From Cannabis sativa (lineage: Eukaryota > Streptophyta > Magnoliopsida > Rosales > Cannabaceae), in the NCBI RefSeq assembly GCF_029168945.1, contig NC_083605.1, positions 39,135,280 through 39,199,279 on the forward strand: a stretch of DNA of 64,000 bases, given 5' to 3'. A program made the position numbers and the translations under genes. Below, piece after piece: positions 1 through 9,799 of this stretch. The notes beneath the pieces are model-generated. The model did no database searches. It was not told where the DNA came from and saw nothing but the letters and a program-made list of their open reading frames with translations. Position 1 is the stretch's first letter. Each line of letters starts with the position of its first letter.

Positions 1-324
1 AGATAGAATAGCCTTGACTCTCGCCTAAACGGGACAACGCTGGATTCCAATCTTGATCGAATGCTAGAATGTTTAACATTTTAGATGAGCTGACAACTCT
101 ATTCAATCGATGGTAACTTTGACTCTCGCCTAAACGGGACACCGATATCAGTTTGTTAAAAACCTTGGAAATTATTTTGGATTGAATTTTTAAGTATTTT
201 CTCATATCAATCCTACTTTCTATATGCTTATAATTTCTGAATTGATTTTGTGTTAAACCATTATTAATTTCTATTTGTTGATTTCTATTATTTTGTAGTG
301 TCCTGTATTGTCAAATTGAATCCC
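1..324 (+). repeat. 3' end of C1 untranslated leader
   Basis: Two copies of the leader motif GACTCTCGCCTAAACGGGAC lie near positions 16 and 119. The same motif, more or less mutated, stands at the same place before C2 gag (8540, 8651), in C3 (16298, 16410, 16612) and C5 (57505, 57580), and inverted in C4 (35100-35700). The following T-rich stretch leads into gag. No ORF is supported here. Confidence 0.75.
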
Positions 325-1182
325 ATGTTATCACTGTTTACTGAAAACAAGCTGAATGGATCTAACTTTAATAAGTGGAATGAGAACATTAATATTGCTC
401 TCATAGGAGAAAGTGCCTTGTTTGTTTTAACTGAGTCGTCACCTGAAGTGCCTGGGGACAATGCTTCCAAAGCTGTGAAAGAAAAGTATGAGCGTTGGCA
501 GAAAGCAAATGACAAAGCTCTATACTTTATGCTTTCTAGCATGGTTGACACCCTCAAAACTCGGTTTTCTAAAACCGAGAAGGCTGCTGAAGTTATGACG
601 AAGTTAAATGAGCTATTCGCTAAGGCATCACTTTAGTCAAGCTTTGACGCGACTAAGAAGTACATTAATGCACGGATGGAACCTCATCAAAACGTGCGTG
701 ACCATGTTCTCCTTATGTCAAGTTATTTCCAAGAAGCCCAGGATCATGGTGCTGAAATGGACAGTGCTACTCAAGTAAGTCTTATCTTGAATAGCCTGAC
801 TCCAGCATTTCTACCATACACATCAAATTATGTCATGAATAAGAAGGAAATTGACTTTCATGAATTAGTCAATGACCTTCAAACTTATGAAAATTTGATT
901 GGAGGACCCAAGACGAAAGGGAGTAAACCTCATAATCCTGGGAATGGTAATGGGACGATGAAACCTGAAGCAAATGTTGCCTCTGCTTCAAAGCCCAAAT
1001 CGAAGAAGAAGTGGAAGAACACCAAGAAGCGAACAAAAGCCATGAAGAATAAAAAGGTTGTTCCTTCTGGTGATGCTACACTAAAAGAAAAGTGTTTCTA
1101 CTGCAATGAAAAAGGTCATTGGAAACCCCAATGTCCTAAACTTCTTGCAAAGAAACAAGGTATTACTATTTATAAAATTTAA
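325..1182 (+). pseudogene. Copia-type gag (C1), one in-frame stop, start codon lost
   Basis: Gag would form the virus-like particle that packages retrotransposon RNA. The N-terminus (FTENKLNGSNFNKWNENI) matches the conserved start of Copia gag proteins. The C-terminal zinc knuckle CFYCNEKGHWKPQC is intact at about 1099-1140, preceded by a Lys-rich linker. A TAG at 634-636 interrupts the frame; the same frame resumes and runs to 1182. The C2 gag begins at an ATG that aligns to a TTG here, so the original start is lost; the first ATG in frame is 325. A candidate splice donor sits at 1160, at the last codons. Apart from the stop and start loss the frame is open, so decay looks modest. Confidence 0.85.
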
Positions 1183-1259
1183 CGGTTTTAGTGAATTGTT
1201 ATCCAATTGGATTTATGATTCTGGACTAACTTTGTTTATTTGTTTTCTTCTTCTTATAG
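1160..1259 (+). other. Candidate gag-protease junction intron (C1)
   Basis: Donor CAAG|GTATTA (GT 1160-1161) and acceptor TTCTTCTTATAG|GC (AG 1258-1259), the acceptor preceded by a T-rich tract. Length is 100 bp. Splicing keeps the gag frame for a few codons and then meets TGA at 1271-1273 after GCT ACT. The same arrangement occurs in C2 (9696-9799). Inside the intron, near 1216, lies a WIYDSG-like stretch, the aspartic protease active site of the lost pol. A spliced gag mRNA with a short intron at this position is reported for barley BARE1, also Copia. Splicing here is inferred, not shown. Confidence 0.5.
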
Positions 1260-3012
1260 GCCAAGCTACTTGAACTCAAATGAGTTGGATCGGAAAGCTG
1301 GACCAAGGGCGAAATCGTCCAGATGAAGATGAAGCTCTTCAATTTATTTATTGAATTAATTGTTTTAGTTTAAAGACAATTTGGATTTCACATTTTAGTC
1401 AGGGATATTTATCCCTGTTTTTCTCATATTGTTGCAATATTTTTTTAAAATTTATTATTAATAAAGTTTCCTTATTTTCGAATTCAACAATTGCAATTTA
1501 TGAGATTGAGCTTCATTTAATTAATCTTCATCAATTATTACCACATTATATTTATATGTTTGTATGTGTAAGTGTTTTTATTATTGATGCAAATTCTATT
1601 ATATTTACAACTCTTCATAGAGTTATAATAAATAAACACTAGAAACTAATTCTATGTTTATTAATAATTGTTAATTCTAATACAATTATGAAGAATTTGT
1701 TTAATAAAAGGATCTTTTGATCTGATAGGGGTGGAGAAAAGTTAAGAAAACTATGCAGTTCAACGATCTTTTATATCTAATGAACTCTGGATAGTATTCA
1801 CCTCCACATAAACTCTATCACACTAAGAGAATCATGATCTTTACAACCTTTAGGGGTGGATCATAATCTTTATATACTTAGGGGTGGAGGTTATCCATAG
1901 TACCCTATATGTATATTCTTAGGGGTGGAGTCCATTTCACAATTCCCTATGTAACACATATCTTCTTTAAACATAGAAGTAATATAATGAGTCAGCTATT
2001 ATCAATATAAATTCTTGATCTTGATTGTATGTTCCATTACGATTTTACTGTTGTAAGTAAAAGTTTGATACTTTTGAAAGTTCTTTGATAAAGTTTCACA
2101 CTACCATAATTGAGTGGGAGAATTTTAAAATTCTATACCCATCTTCATTAAGTTGATACTTGTGATAGGTACTTAAGAACACTACTGAAAAGCAAATCTA
2201 ACCATTCACATGGATAGGAATAGCTTATCAGAATTATGAGAATAAGATAAAGAACTCTAGTTCAGTCCATTCGAATGACTTGAACCTAGAATTCTGAATC
2301 CTCATAAAATTTGATGGTATCTTAATTTTGATTACTTTATCTCTGGCATGTATTTTTCACTTCAAATACTAGTCTGCTATGTGGATGACTTAGTCTTAAC
2401 TTAATGATTCAGACTAATACAAAAGTCACAACTAGATAACTCTCCAAACAATCAAAGGTTAAAAGTATTATTTAACCAGACATCTGCTATTGAGTGGGAG
2501 CTATTTGAGATGTAATCAAATAGGGAACATTAGAAGATATTCAAGAAAGATTTATGAAAGTGATCTATATGTTAGATATTAAGGAACTATGTATCAGTTG
2601 TCCTGGTATCTCATCAACTCATTTTGAGATCTTTGAGATGGTGCTTACTTTGGGGGTGGAGGAATTATTGAATAATAATTCAAGCTCTAGCAGAGAAGAA
2701 TTATAACTTTGTCTATTCGAAAATACCAGAAAGTTATATTGCTGAAGAAAAGTCTACACTGTATTATCTCAATTACATATTTTAAAATATGAGCGATATG
2801 TCTTCTGTTAATTCAGATGTACTTTTAAAACAATAAAGATTTCAGTATCCCTTGATGAGTAAAGCATATAGTAAAGGATGTTTCATATGTGTATTTATGA
2901 ACTAGTTTCCAGAAGTTTGGGTGGATTCAAATATACTACACTTGATCTGAAGATCAAGACATCAGATTGACCTATTTGCACAGTTTGTTTTATATTAGTG
3001 CAAGTGGGAGTT
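1260..3012 (+). repeat. C1 pol-deleted interior and polypurine tract
   Basis: No ORF of note. This stretch aligns with 9800-11647 of C2 and loosely with 57770-60327 of C5, so it is family sequence and not host DNA. A purine motif AGGGGTGGA recurs near 1729, 1852, 1881 and 1920, and TGAGTGGGAG at 2111 and 2491. A possible RT relic reading YVDDLV stands near 2379-2400. The polypurine tract CAAGTGGGAG is at 3001-3010, directly before the LTR. Confidence 0.65.
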
Positions 3013-4907
3013 TTTTGGGTTTTATGCCCTAAATAAAACTCTTTACAATCTGATTAGTTATCAATATAAGAAATTTGAAATGATTGATGTTTGCATGAAT
3101 TTTACATGCTAATGGTTTAAATATGTTTATTACATTCACACACACAAAATCAGTTAAATCCAGATCATATGTTTATTCACAATTACAGTATCGTCAGCAC
3201 AGTGGAATGTAATTGTGATCATTTGACTCAAAAGACTTGGTCCCTGTTTCATCAGTGTTATTGGATTTACACTAATGTGATAATCAACGATGATGTGTAC
3301 TTACACTTGGAGTAAGTGTTATGTTCTTTCCAGGACATTAGTAAAGTATACTAGTTTCGAATGTATGGAGTATACATTGGACTGGACCGATATTGCAACT
3401 AAGTTAAGATATTACAAACTTACCGTTATATATCTTTCCAAGTCAATATCAGTAGTTGATCTTAAGATCAAAAGAATCTAAATCCTGATATGCTTAGGCT
3501 CAACTCAGGAGTGCTATTCATGTTCTTTGATTTATTTGTTAAGCCTACTTTTAGGTCAGGGTGATACGCATATTTTGGGAACATGATAGTATGATTGAGT
3601 GGGAGTGCTGAACATAAATATGAAATCTATAGCTTCTACTGGTGTATAGAAGTCAACTGATGATTCCCTTCGAGCTTAGCAAATAGAAGTAAATGGATGA
3701 GCTCTTGTTTAACTGACTAATTATTAGATTATTAAACACCATTTACAGGTAGCTAAGTATTTTAAGGGGCAAAATACATTGAGGGGTGAGAACGGTAAAG
3801 AAATCCCATCTCGATGTAGATCTTCTATATAGAGGATCTTTAAATCACAATAAGATTATAACAATGGTTAAATGAGATAGCATATTGATATCATGGAACA
3901 TACGATATGCTCAATATAAGTCTGAGAGTGCAATTCTAAGTTCTAAGAGTGGATTCAACGAAGAATTAATAAGTAGGAATTTACTTGGTAAATTTGGTTC
4001 ACTTATTGGAAGCTCAGCATATAGATCCATGGTCCCCATTCTAGTTGAGAACATTCTGCTTGTAAGACTCATTAATTGATTCGTGATTAATCAATTATAA
4101 TTCTAAAGTTAAACTATGTCTAATTTTATGAATTTTCACTAAGTAGGGTGAAATTGTAAAGAAAAGAGTTTCTAGGTTTATTTATTTATTAATGGACTTT
4201 ATATGTCTAATTAATATTTAAATTAAATGACAATATTATTTAATAATCTATTTTAGTTATTAAATAATTAGTTTTGGCATTTAAAAGGTTAGAATTGGAA
4301 AATTGGCGTTTTTGAGAAAATAGAAATAAAATTTGATAAAACTGCAAAATCAACTGGGGCCCACTATAACACCATGGCCGGCCACTTATTGAGGTTTTTC
4401 AAATTAATATTTTCATTATTTTAATGCCAAATAATTCCTAACCTAAACCTAGTAGTTGCCTATAAATAGAAAGTGATGGCTCAGTCAAATCAGAAGTTTT
4501 CATTAGCTTTCTGACAAAAATTTCTCTTTTCAGAAAAACTGAGCCTTCCCCACTTTCTATACCTGGCCGAAACTCTCTCTTTTTTTTTCCTTCATCAATT
4601 TTGACCCTAGTGAAAGAGTAAGTGTCCACACACAGCAAGCAGTAACTCAATCATTGATTGGAAGACTTTGAAGGATCAAACTTGAAGAAGAAGGACATTC
4701 GGGCTCAGATTTTGATTATACTCTGCTACAGAAAGGATACAAGGGTTAGAGATCTGAGCGGAAGGAGACATTAATTCCGCTGCATCAATGTAAGGTTTTC
4801 GTAACTTTATATGTGTTTAATTTATCGTTTTAGAAAGTTCATATTTAGGGTGTTTAAACAACATACTTGTGAGTAGATCTAAGATCCTGGTAAAATAAAT
4901 TCCAACA
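3013..4907 (+). mobile_element. 3' LTR of C1 (about 1.9 kb)
   Basis: The LTR starts just after the polypurine tract; its TG is mutated to TT, as aligned with the LTR at 60328. It ends in CCAACA at 4907. It aligns along its length with the LTRs at 11648 and 60328 and, inverted, with those at 17427, 31077, 48309 and 62150. TATA box at 4460. An ORF-like stretch at 3290-3481 inside it is not a gene. Confidence 0.85.
4460..4469 (+). promoter_or_regulatory. TATA box of C1 LTR
   Basis: CTATAAATAG, at the same LTR position as CTATGAATAG at 13056, CTATAAATAG at 61757, and the inverted copies at 17869, 31495, 48738 and (mutated) 62606. Conservation at a fixed LTR position supports a promoter role. Confidence 0.65.
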
Positions 4908-6270
4908 GCAACCCGATGTGATTTATGTAATCCTTGAAGTATACCCGAAGAGGGAGGATGGCCCCTACACAAATATGCTCAATGCTCCAAGCGCCCATAC
5001 TAGTTGAACCACTAGTACTTGTCTCACCACTAGTTCCTGGGTTACTACTGGCAAAGCATCCAGGGGGTAGCAACTAAATTCACCCTCTCGTACTGACCGA
5101 ACCTGACATGATTACCTAAGTGCAATTCCACAAGTCTTCAACGTGTCGCCTATGTAGCCTAAGATAGATCGCACCTTCGATTCTATTAACTCAGCCTCGA
5201 AGGTGATGCTAGGATCTTAAGGAGTTTTGGACGTACGTGGTTTGGGAGGCATAATTTCAAAATCCAAGTAACCTGGTTCAAAATCAATTGTGACGGTGGG
5301 TAAAAACAAAGGATTTTCCACATGAATAAAGGTCACAGTGGGTGATTCTGGCCAGGCTGCTTCTCGCAAGAACCAGCGTCTGCCTTCACGCTGTGGTGAC
5401 TAGAAATATCTTCCAATTGGGTTCTCACTGTGTGTTCCCTAGCCCTAGCATAATGTAGCTCTAATTTTGCTGTGGGTTTTGAGGGATTGTGTTTATATGG
5501 GATGGCCAATTCTGTAGCAAAATCAAACTCTAAAGCTTCTGGATGACAAACTCTTGAACTAGAGTGGGACATTGCTACCAGCAAAAAGCAGTCCTAATCC
5601 CTGGAGAGAATTTTATCAAACCAGAAGATAATGAGTTGGAGATCTTAAAACAACCTACATATTTCCTGAACACTAGTATGAACAATTTTAACACTAAAAA
5701 GCTACCAAAACCAAATGAGATGATAATGATACAAGTGAATCAAGCAACTGATCCACACTATGTAATAAACATGAGGAAGAAGAAAATAACTTACCGTTTG
5801 AAGTTAGGGCTTGGGGCAACGCCTGGGAAATCCGTCTGCAAACCTTCGAACGAAGCAAGGATTGCCTTGAAAAAATGAAGTCGGAGGAAACTTGTACGAA
5901 AAAAGGTTAGAGCCAAGGAAGGCATGCAAATCTTCAGACTAATTTAATGGTGATCCTTAATGAAGAAGTTATGGGTATTTTTCAAACTTTCTAAAATGGT
6001 GCAAAGGTTGTTCCTTTTCCTTAATTTCGACTCATGATAATTATTTCAAAAAAGATTTGATCCAATGGACGTGATTCAAAGTGGAAGTGGAAAAGATGGT
6101 CATTTAATTCTAATGTACCTCGAAACTGCACAACTGCCAAAATCAGAACGAATGTATCTTTTCAAAACCACAGGAGCGTGACAAAAATACCATTGGTAAT
6201 CATTAAAAAGCTCTTTTTAATTAAAAAGAACTAAGAACTTTTTAAATAAAAAAAACTTTTTAAGGGGCAA
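4908..6270. repeat. Unrecognised remnant, probably interior of a third LTR family
   Basis: This stretch lies between the C1 LTR end and a 0.93 kb LTR-like unit, and shares nothing obvious with the C or T families. Small open stretches exist on both strands: 4908-5073 minus (contains LPLRVYFKDYINHIGL, faintly like plant-mobile or gypsy-type transposon domains), 5333-5584 minus and 5564-5878 plus. None has a convincing family match, so I call no gene. The right end AAGGGGCAA at 6262-6270 looks like a polypurine tract. Confidence 0.4.
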
Positions 6271-7197
6271 TAGTTATACTCGAAGTTCGGTAAGCACATC
6301 AAAGGAGGACACGTGTCGAGCTGGAAAGAACTCAAACACACAAACGACAAGTATGCTTATCATGGAACAACTTGTTGGAAATATAATTCGTAGGGTAGGT
6401 TTATAACTCGGCTGGCTAAATAGCCTTCTGCGAGACAGAAACATACAAATTGCTAATTTATGTATTGACGAGAAACCATGTGAGTGCATACGCTCATGAT
6501 GAGGCCTCAACCTCGCTACGTGAAAGAGAAAGCAACAACACTTAAAATACTTAGCGTATATTATGCGATATACAAACTGAGTATAGATCGTATGGCGAGC
6601 CAAGATAACAGACAGCGAGGCGTTTATCTCGCTAAAAGATGTTTTGCATGCAAGGAAGATCTTCTCGACCCCAGAGAGTATAACCATCAAGGTTAAGACA
6701 ATATTAGTCTCGAGAAGCTAAAATGACATGCAACTGCTCGCTATCAAAGTGATCTTGGCTCCCTCCTTGGTGAGGCATCCCTATGTGATATGACTTACAA
6801 TATATCTTTAATTATGCGCTCATCTCGGCCCTTTAAAGGCGGGATATTCATAGTTGTGTAAAAACCTCCTTTATTTCGCTTGATTCGTAATCAAATCCCA
6901 CAATTTTAGGAATAATAGTCGTAAATGTATTTTGGTCAGCTTTGTAATTAACTGCCACTATGCAATTATAAATAGTGGTAGATAGGATCTAAAAGGAGGA
7001 TGAAAAAAACTCTTATACGAGAGGCCCTGAAAATCCATACTCAGAAATCTGAATAAGATTGACTCGTGGACTATGCAGAATTTTAACTACAAAACCACGT
7101 AAAAATTCGGTGTTCATATTTTTATTTTTCTATAGTTTTTCTGTGTTGAATCATATTTGTGAGGCTCAAATTTGGTTAACGAAAATGTGCGTTAACA
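6271..7197 (+). mobile_element. LTR of a third retrotransposon family (about 0.93 kb)
   Basis: Begins TAGTTATAC right after a polypurine-like tract and ends in GTTAACA at 7197, where C-family leader sequence starts abruptly. A TATA box, TATAAATAG, is near 6968. An inverted, truncated relative lies at 13937-14588; shared landmarks are the ACACGTGTC block (6310 / 14533), CTCGACCCCAGA (6664 / 14195) and GTAATTAACTGCCA (6949 / 13937). The TG start is mutated. The 138-codon minus-strand ORF inside (6274-6690) is taken as chance. Confidence 0.55.
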
Positions 7198-8366
7198 CTA
7201 ATTATATTTTCTAATATTTAATTAATTGAAAAAATATATTTAAGTTAAAAATTAATTAATTTTGGATCAACTTAAATTAGAATATTTTTCTTAGATATTA
7301 AATTAGAATTAATAATTAAGTTTATTTTATTCGAGATACTTAATTATTTGATTCTTTTATTTAATACATTTAATTAAATAGAAAATTAAATATTTAAGTT
7401 GATTTTATTCTAGACACTTAAATATTAGTTATTTTCAAACATATTTAATTAAATAGAAAATTATATTTCAGTTAGAAATTTTAATTTCAGAACAACTTAA
7501 ATTAGAATAATTTTCGAAATATATTTTATTTTATTTTATTAATCATTTTCCCAACAATTTCGAAATTACATTATTTAATGCAGATAATTTTGATTTTTTT
7601 TTTCTAAAAATAGATTACATTTGAAAATTAATTATTAATTTTAGATCAACTTAAATAAAGTAAATTTTACATTAATGATTTATTAAAATAAATAGAGTAA
7701 AATATATTATATTTTAATTAGAAAATAAGTAATTAATTAGTGAAATGTCTAGATAGTTATTTTCTGTATTCTTAAAGTATTTTTTTAGTTATATCTAATT
7801 AAATTAAGAATTAATATTTAAATTAATTTTATTCAAGATACTTAAATATTTGATATTTTTCTTAAAGATTTAGTTAAATAGGAAAATTATATTTTTGTTG
7901 AAAATAAATTTATTAATTTTAGACCAACATAAATTAGAATAATATTTCACGATTTAATTTATTTTATTTTAGGAAAATTTAGAAAATGTATTTATTTTAA
8001 ATACATTGGATTTTGAATTTTCCTATTTATATTTATAGAAAGTTAAATTTGAGTTGAAAATTAATTTTAATTAATTTTGGATCAATTCAAATTGAATAAT
8101 TTTCAAAATATTTATTGAGAATTATTACTCAGATGAAAAATAATTTTATTTATTTTCAAATCTATCTATGTATAATTTTATAAATATTAAATTAAAATTT
8201 ATATTAAGAGTTATCTAAATTGGTTATTTTAATTTAATAAATATATATAAAATTAATATATTAAAATAAATATTAGATGAAAAATACACTTTAAATAATG
8301 AGCTTTACAATAAGGATATTCGATCTGCATTGTTTGTTCTACATAGTGCCTACTTTAGTGAGTAAT

Positions 8367-8381
8367 CATCCCTAATGGATG
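8367..8381 (+). other. Leader hairpin, CTAAT loop
   Basis: CATCC-CTAAT-GGATG, a perfect 5 bp stem. The C5 counterpart at 57336-57350 is CCTCC-CTAAT-GGAGG: both sides of the stem changed, loop unchanged. Confidence 0.6.
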
Positions 8382-8459
8382 AACGTTCATTAGAAATTTG
8401 ATGCCGTAGAATCTCGAAAGTTAAGTATTATTTGTAAGTGGTTTATTCTTAGTAACGAT

Positions 8460-8472
8460 CACCCTAATGGTG
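8460..8472 (+). other. Leader hairpin, CTAAT loop
   Basis: CACC-CTAAT-GGTG. The same hairpin is kept in C5 at 57426-57438. It differs from the neighbouring hairpin by paired stem changes. Confidence 0.6.
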
Positions 8473-8839
8473 GTTGCTAAGAGTAAGACTTACAAAAGTA
8501 TGAAATAATGGTGGAAGCTCATAAGATAGAATGGACATGACTCTCCCCTAAACGGAACAACGCTGGATTCTCATCTTGATCGAATAAAAGGTTGCTAGAA
8601 TGTTTTTCATTTTAGATGTGCTGACTACTCTATTCAATAAATGATATCTTTGACTCTCGCCTGAACAAGACACTGGTATCAATTTGTTGGAAACCATGGA
8701 AATTATTTAGGTTGTTTGTTTTAGTATTTTCACTTGTCATTCATACTTGCTAAGTGCTAATAATTTCTGAATGTGTATTATTTTGTGTTAAACCTTACCT
8801 GTTTTCTTTTTATTGATGCTTGTAGTACTCAATATAACT

Positions 8840-9695
8840 ATGAACAATCCCATGGTGTCACTGTGGACCGACAACAAGATCTTTGGAGCTAACTTTGTCA
8901 AATGGAAAGAGAATATTAATATTGCTCTCATTGGTCAAAATGCCCTGTTTGTGTTGACTGAAGAGGCTCATGAGCAGCCAAGTGAGAATGCGACCAAGGT
9001 AGTTAAAGAAAAGTTCGAGTGTTGGCAGAATGCTAACAACAAAGCTCGATACTTTATGCTGTCTAGGATGGTCGACACCTTGAAAACAAGGTTTGCCAAT
9101 ACTCTCATGGCTGCAGATATCATGAACCAGTTGACTGAACTATTTGGGATGGCTTCAATTCAAGCTCGCTTTGAGGCGACAAAGAATTTTATCAATCCAC
9201 GGATGAAACCTCATCAGAATGTGCATGATCACCTGCTCTAGATGACTAGTTACTCCCGATAGGCTGAGAATCATGGAGCTGCTATAGATCAAACAACTCA
9301 AGTGAGTTTAATATTGAATAGTTTGACTCCAGCTTTTCTACCTTATACATCAAATTATGTCATGAAAAAGTTGGAGTTTAACTTCCACGAGTTGATCAAC
9401 CACCTTAAGACATTTGAAAATTTGATTGGAGGACCACATAAAGGAGGAACTAAAGCTCCTAGTTCTGGCACTGCTAATGGTACGACCAAGGCTGAGACAA
9501 ACATTGCATCTACTTCGAAACCCAACAACAAGAAAAATCGGAAGAATAGCAAGAAGCCTCTTAATTAAAGCTGTTAAAATGCCTAATAAGAAAAAGGTTG
9601 CTAATCCCAATGCAAAGCAAAAAGGAAAGGGCTTCTATTGCAACGAAAAGGGTAACTAGAAACCCAGTGTTCTAAGTTTTCGGCAAAGAATCAAA
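8840..9695 (+). pseudogene. Copia-type gag (C2), stops and a frameshift
   Basis: Homologous to the C1 gag over its length and starting at ATG 8840 (MNNPMVSLWTDNKIFGANF). TAG at 9239-9241 and TAG at 9259-9261 break the frame, which resumes to about 9560, where a frameshift moves the Lys-rich linker into another frame. In the zinc knuckle the first Cys is replaced by Gly and the His by Asn, and the next Trp codon is TAG, so RNA binding would be lost. Older or more damaged than the C1 copy. The last codons before 9696 abut a candidate splice donor. Confidence 0.85.
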
Positions 9696-9799
9696 GTATT
9701 TCTATCTATGCTATTAATTCATGTGTTTTAGAGAATTATTATCCCCTTGGGTTATTAATTCTAGATCTAATAACAAAGTTCATTTTCTTCTTATTTCAG
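9696..9799 (+). other. Candidate gag-protease junction intron (C2)
   Basis: Donor CAAA|GTATTT (GT 9696-9697) and acceptor TTCTTATTTCAG|CT (AG 9798-9799), 104 bp. In the original gag frame the join gives a few codons and then TAA right after GCT ACT, the same point at which the C1 splice meets TGA. The unspliced reading would continue toward protease, which is deleted. Confidence 0.5.

Larger units (their letters stand above)
1..4907 (+). mobile_element. C1: Copia-like gag-only LTR retrotransposon, 5' part outside window
   Basis: Order on the plus strand is leader end (1-324), gag pseudogene (325-1182), non-coding interior (1183-3000), polypurine tract (3001-3010) and 3' LTR (3013-4907). Only about 1.8 kb separates gag from the polypurine tract, too little for a Copia pol, so this is a deletion derivative that keeps gag (TR-GAG-like). 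The 5' LTR lies outside the window. The same architecture recurs in C2. Family assignment to Copia rests on the gag N-terminus, the gag zinc knuckle and the initiator-tRNA PBS seen in the related C4. Confidence 0.8.
7198..8839 (+). repeat. C2 AT-rich leader with hairpin arrays
   Basis: 7198-8300 is strongly AT-rich and built from degenerate repeats in which a GTTGAAAATTAAT-like arm faces an ATTAATTTTGGACCAAC-like arm (about 7237, 7461, 7623, 7898, 8050). 8340-8700 holds short hairpins with a CTAAT loop (8367-8381, 8460-8472) and two copies of the GACTCTC motif. No ORF. It aligns with 14700-16560 and, inverted, with 35450-36235 and 45696-46560. Confidence 0.75.

Noticed and set aside
5333..5878. 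Two overlapping ORFs on opposite strands (83 and 104 codons)
   Set aside because: No recognisable motif, no second copy for comparison, and no splice or start context. Left as unassigned remnant.
6274..6690. 138-codon minus-strand ORF in the third-family LTR
   Set aside because: It sits fully inside an LTR with TATA box and polypurine tract on the plus strand. The inverted relative at 13937 does not keep it open and the composition is not protein-like.
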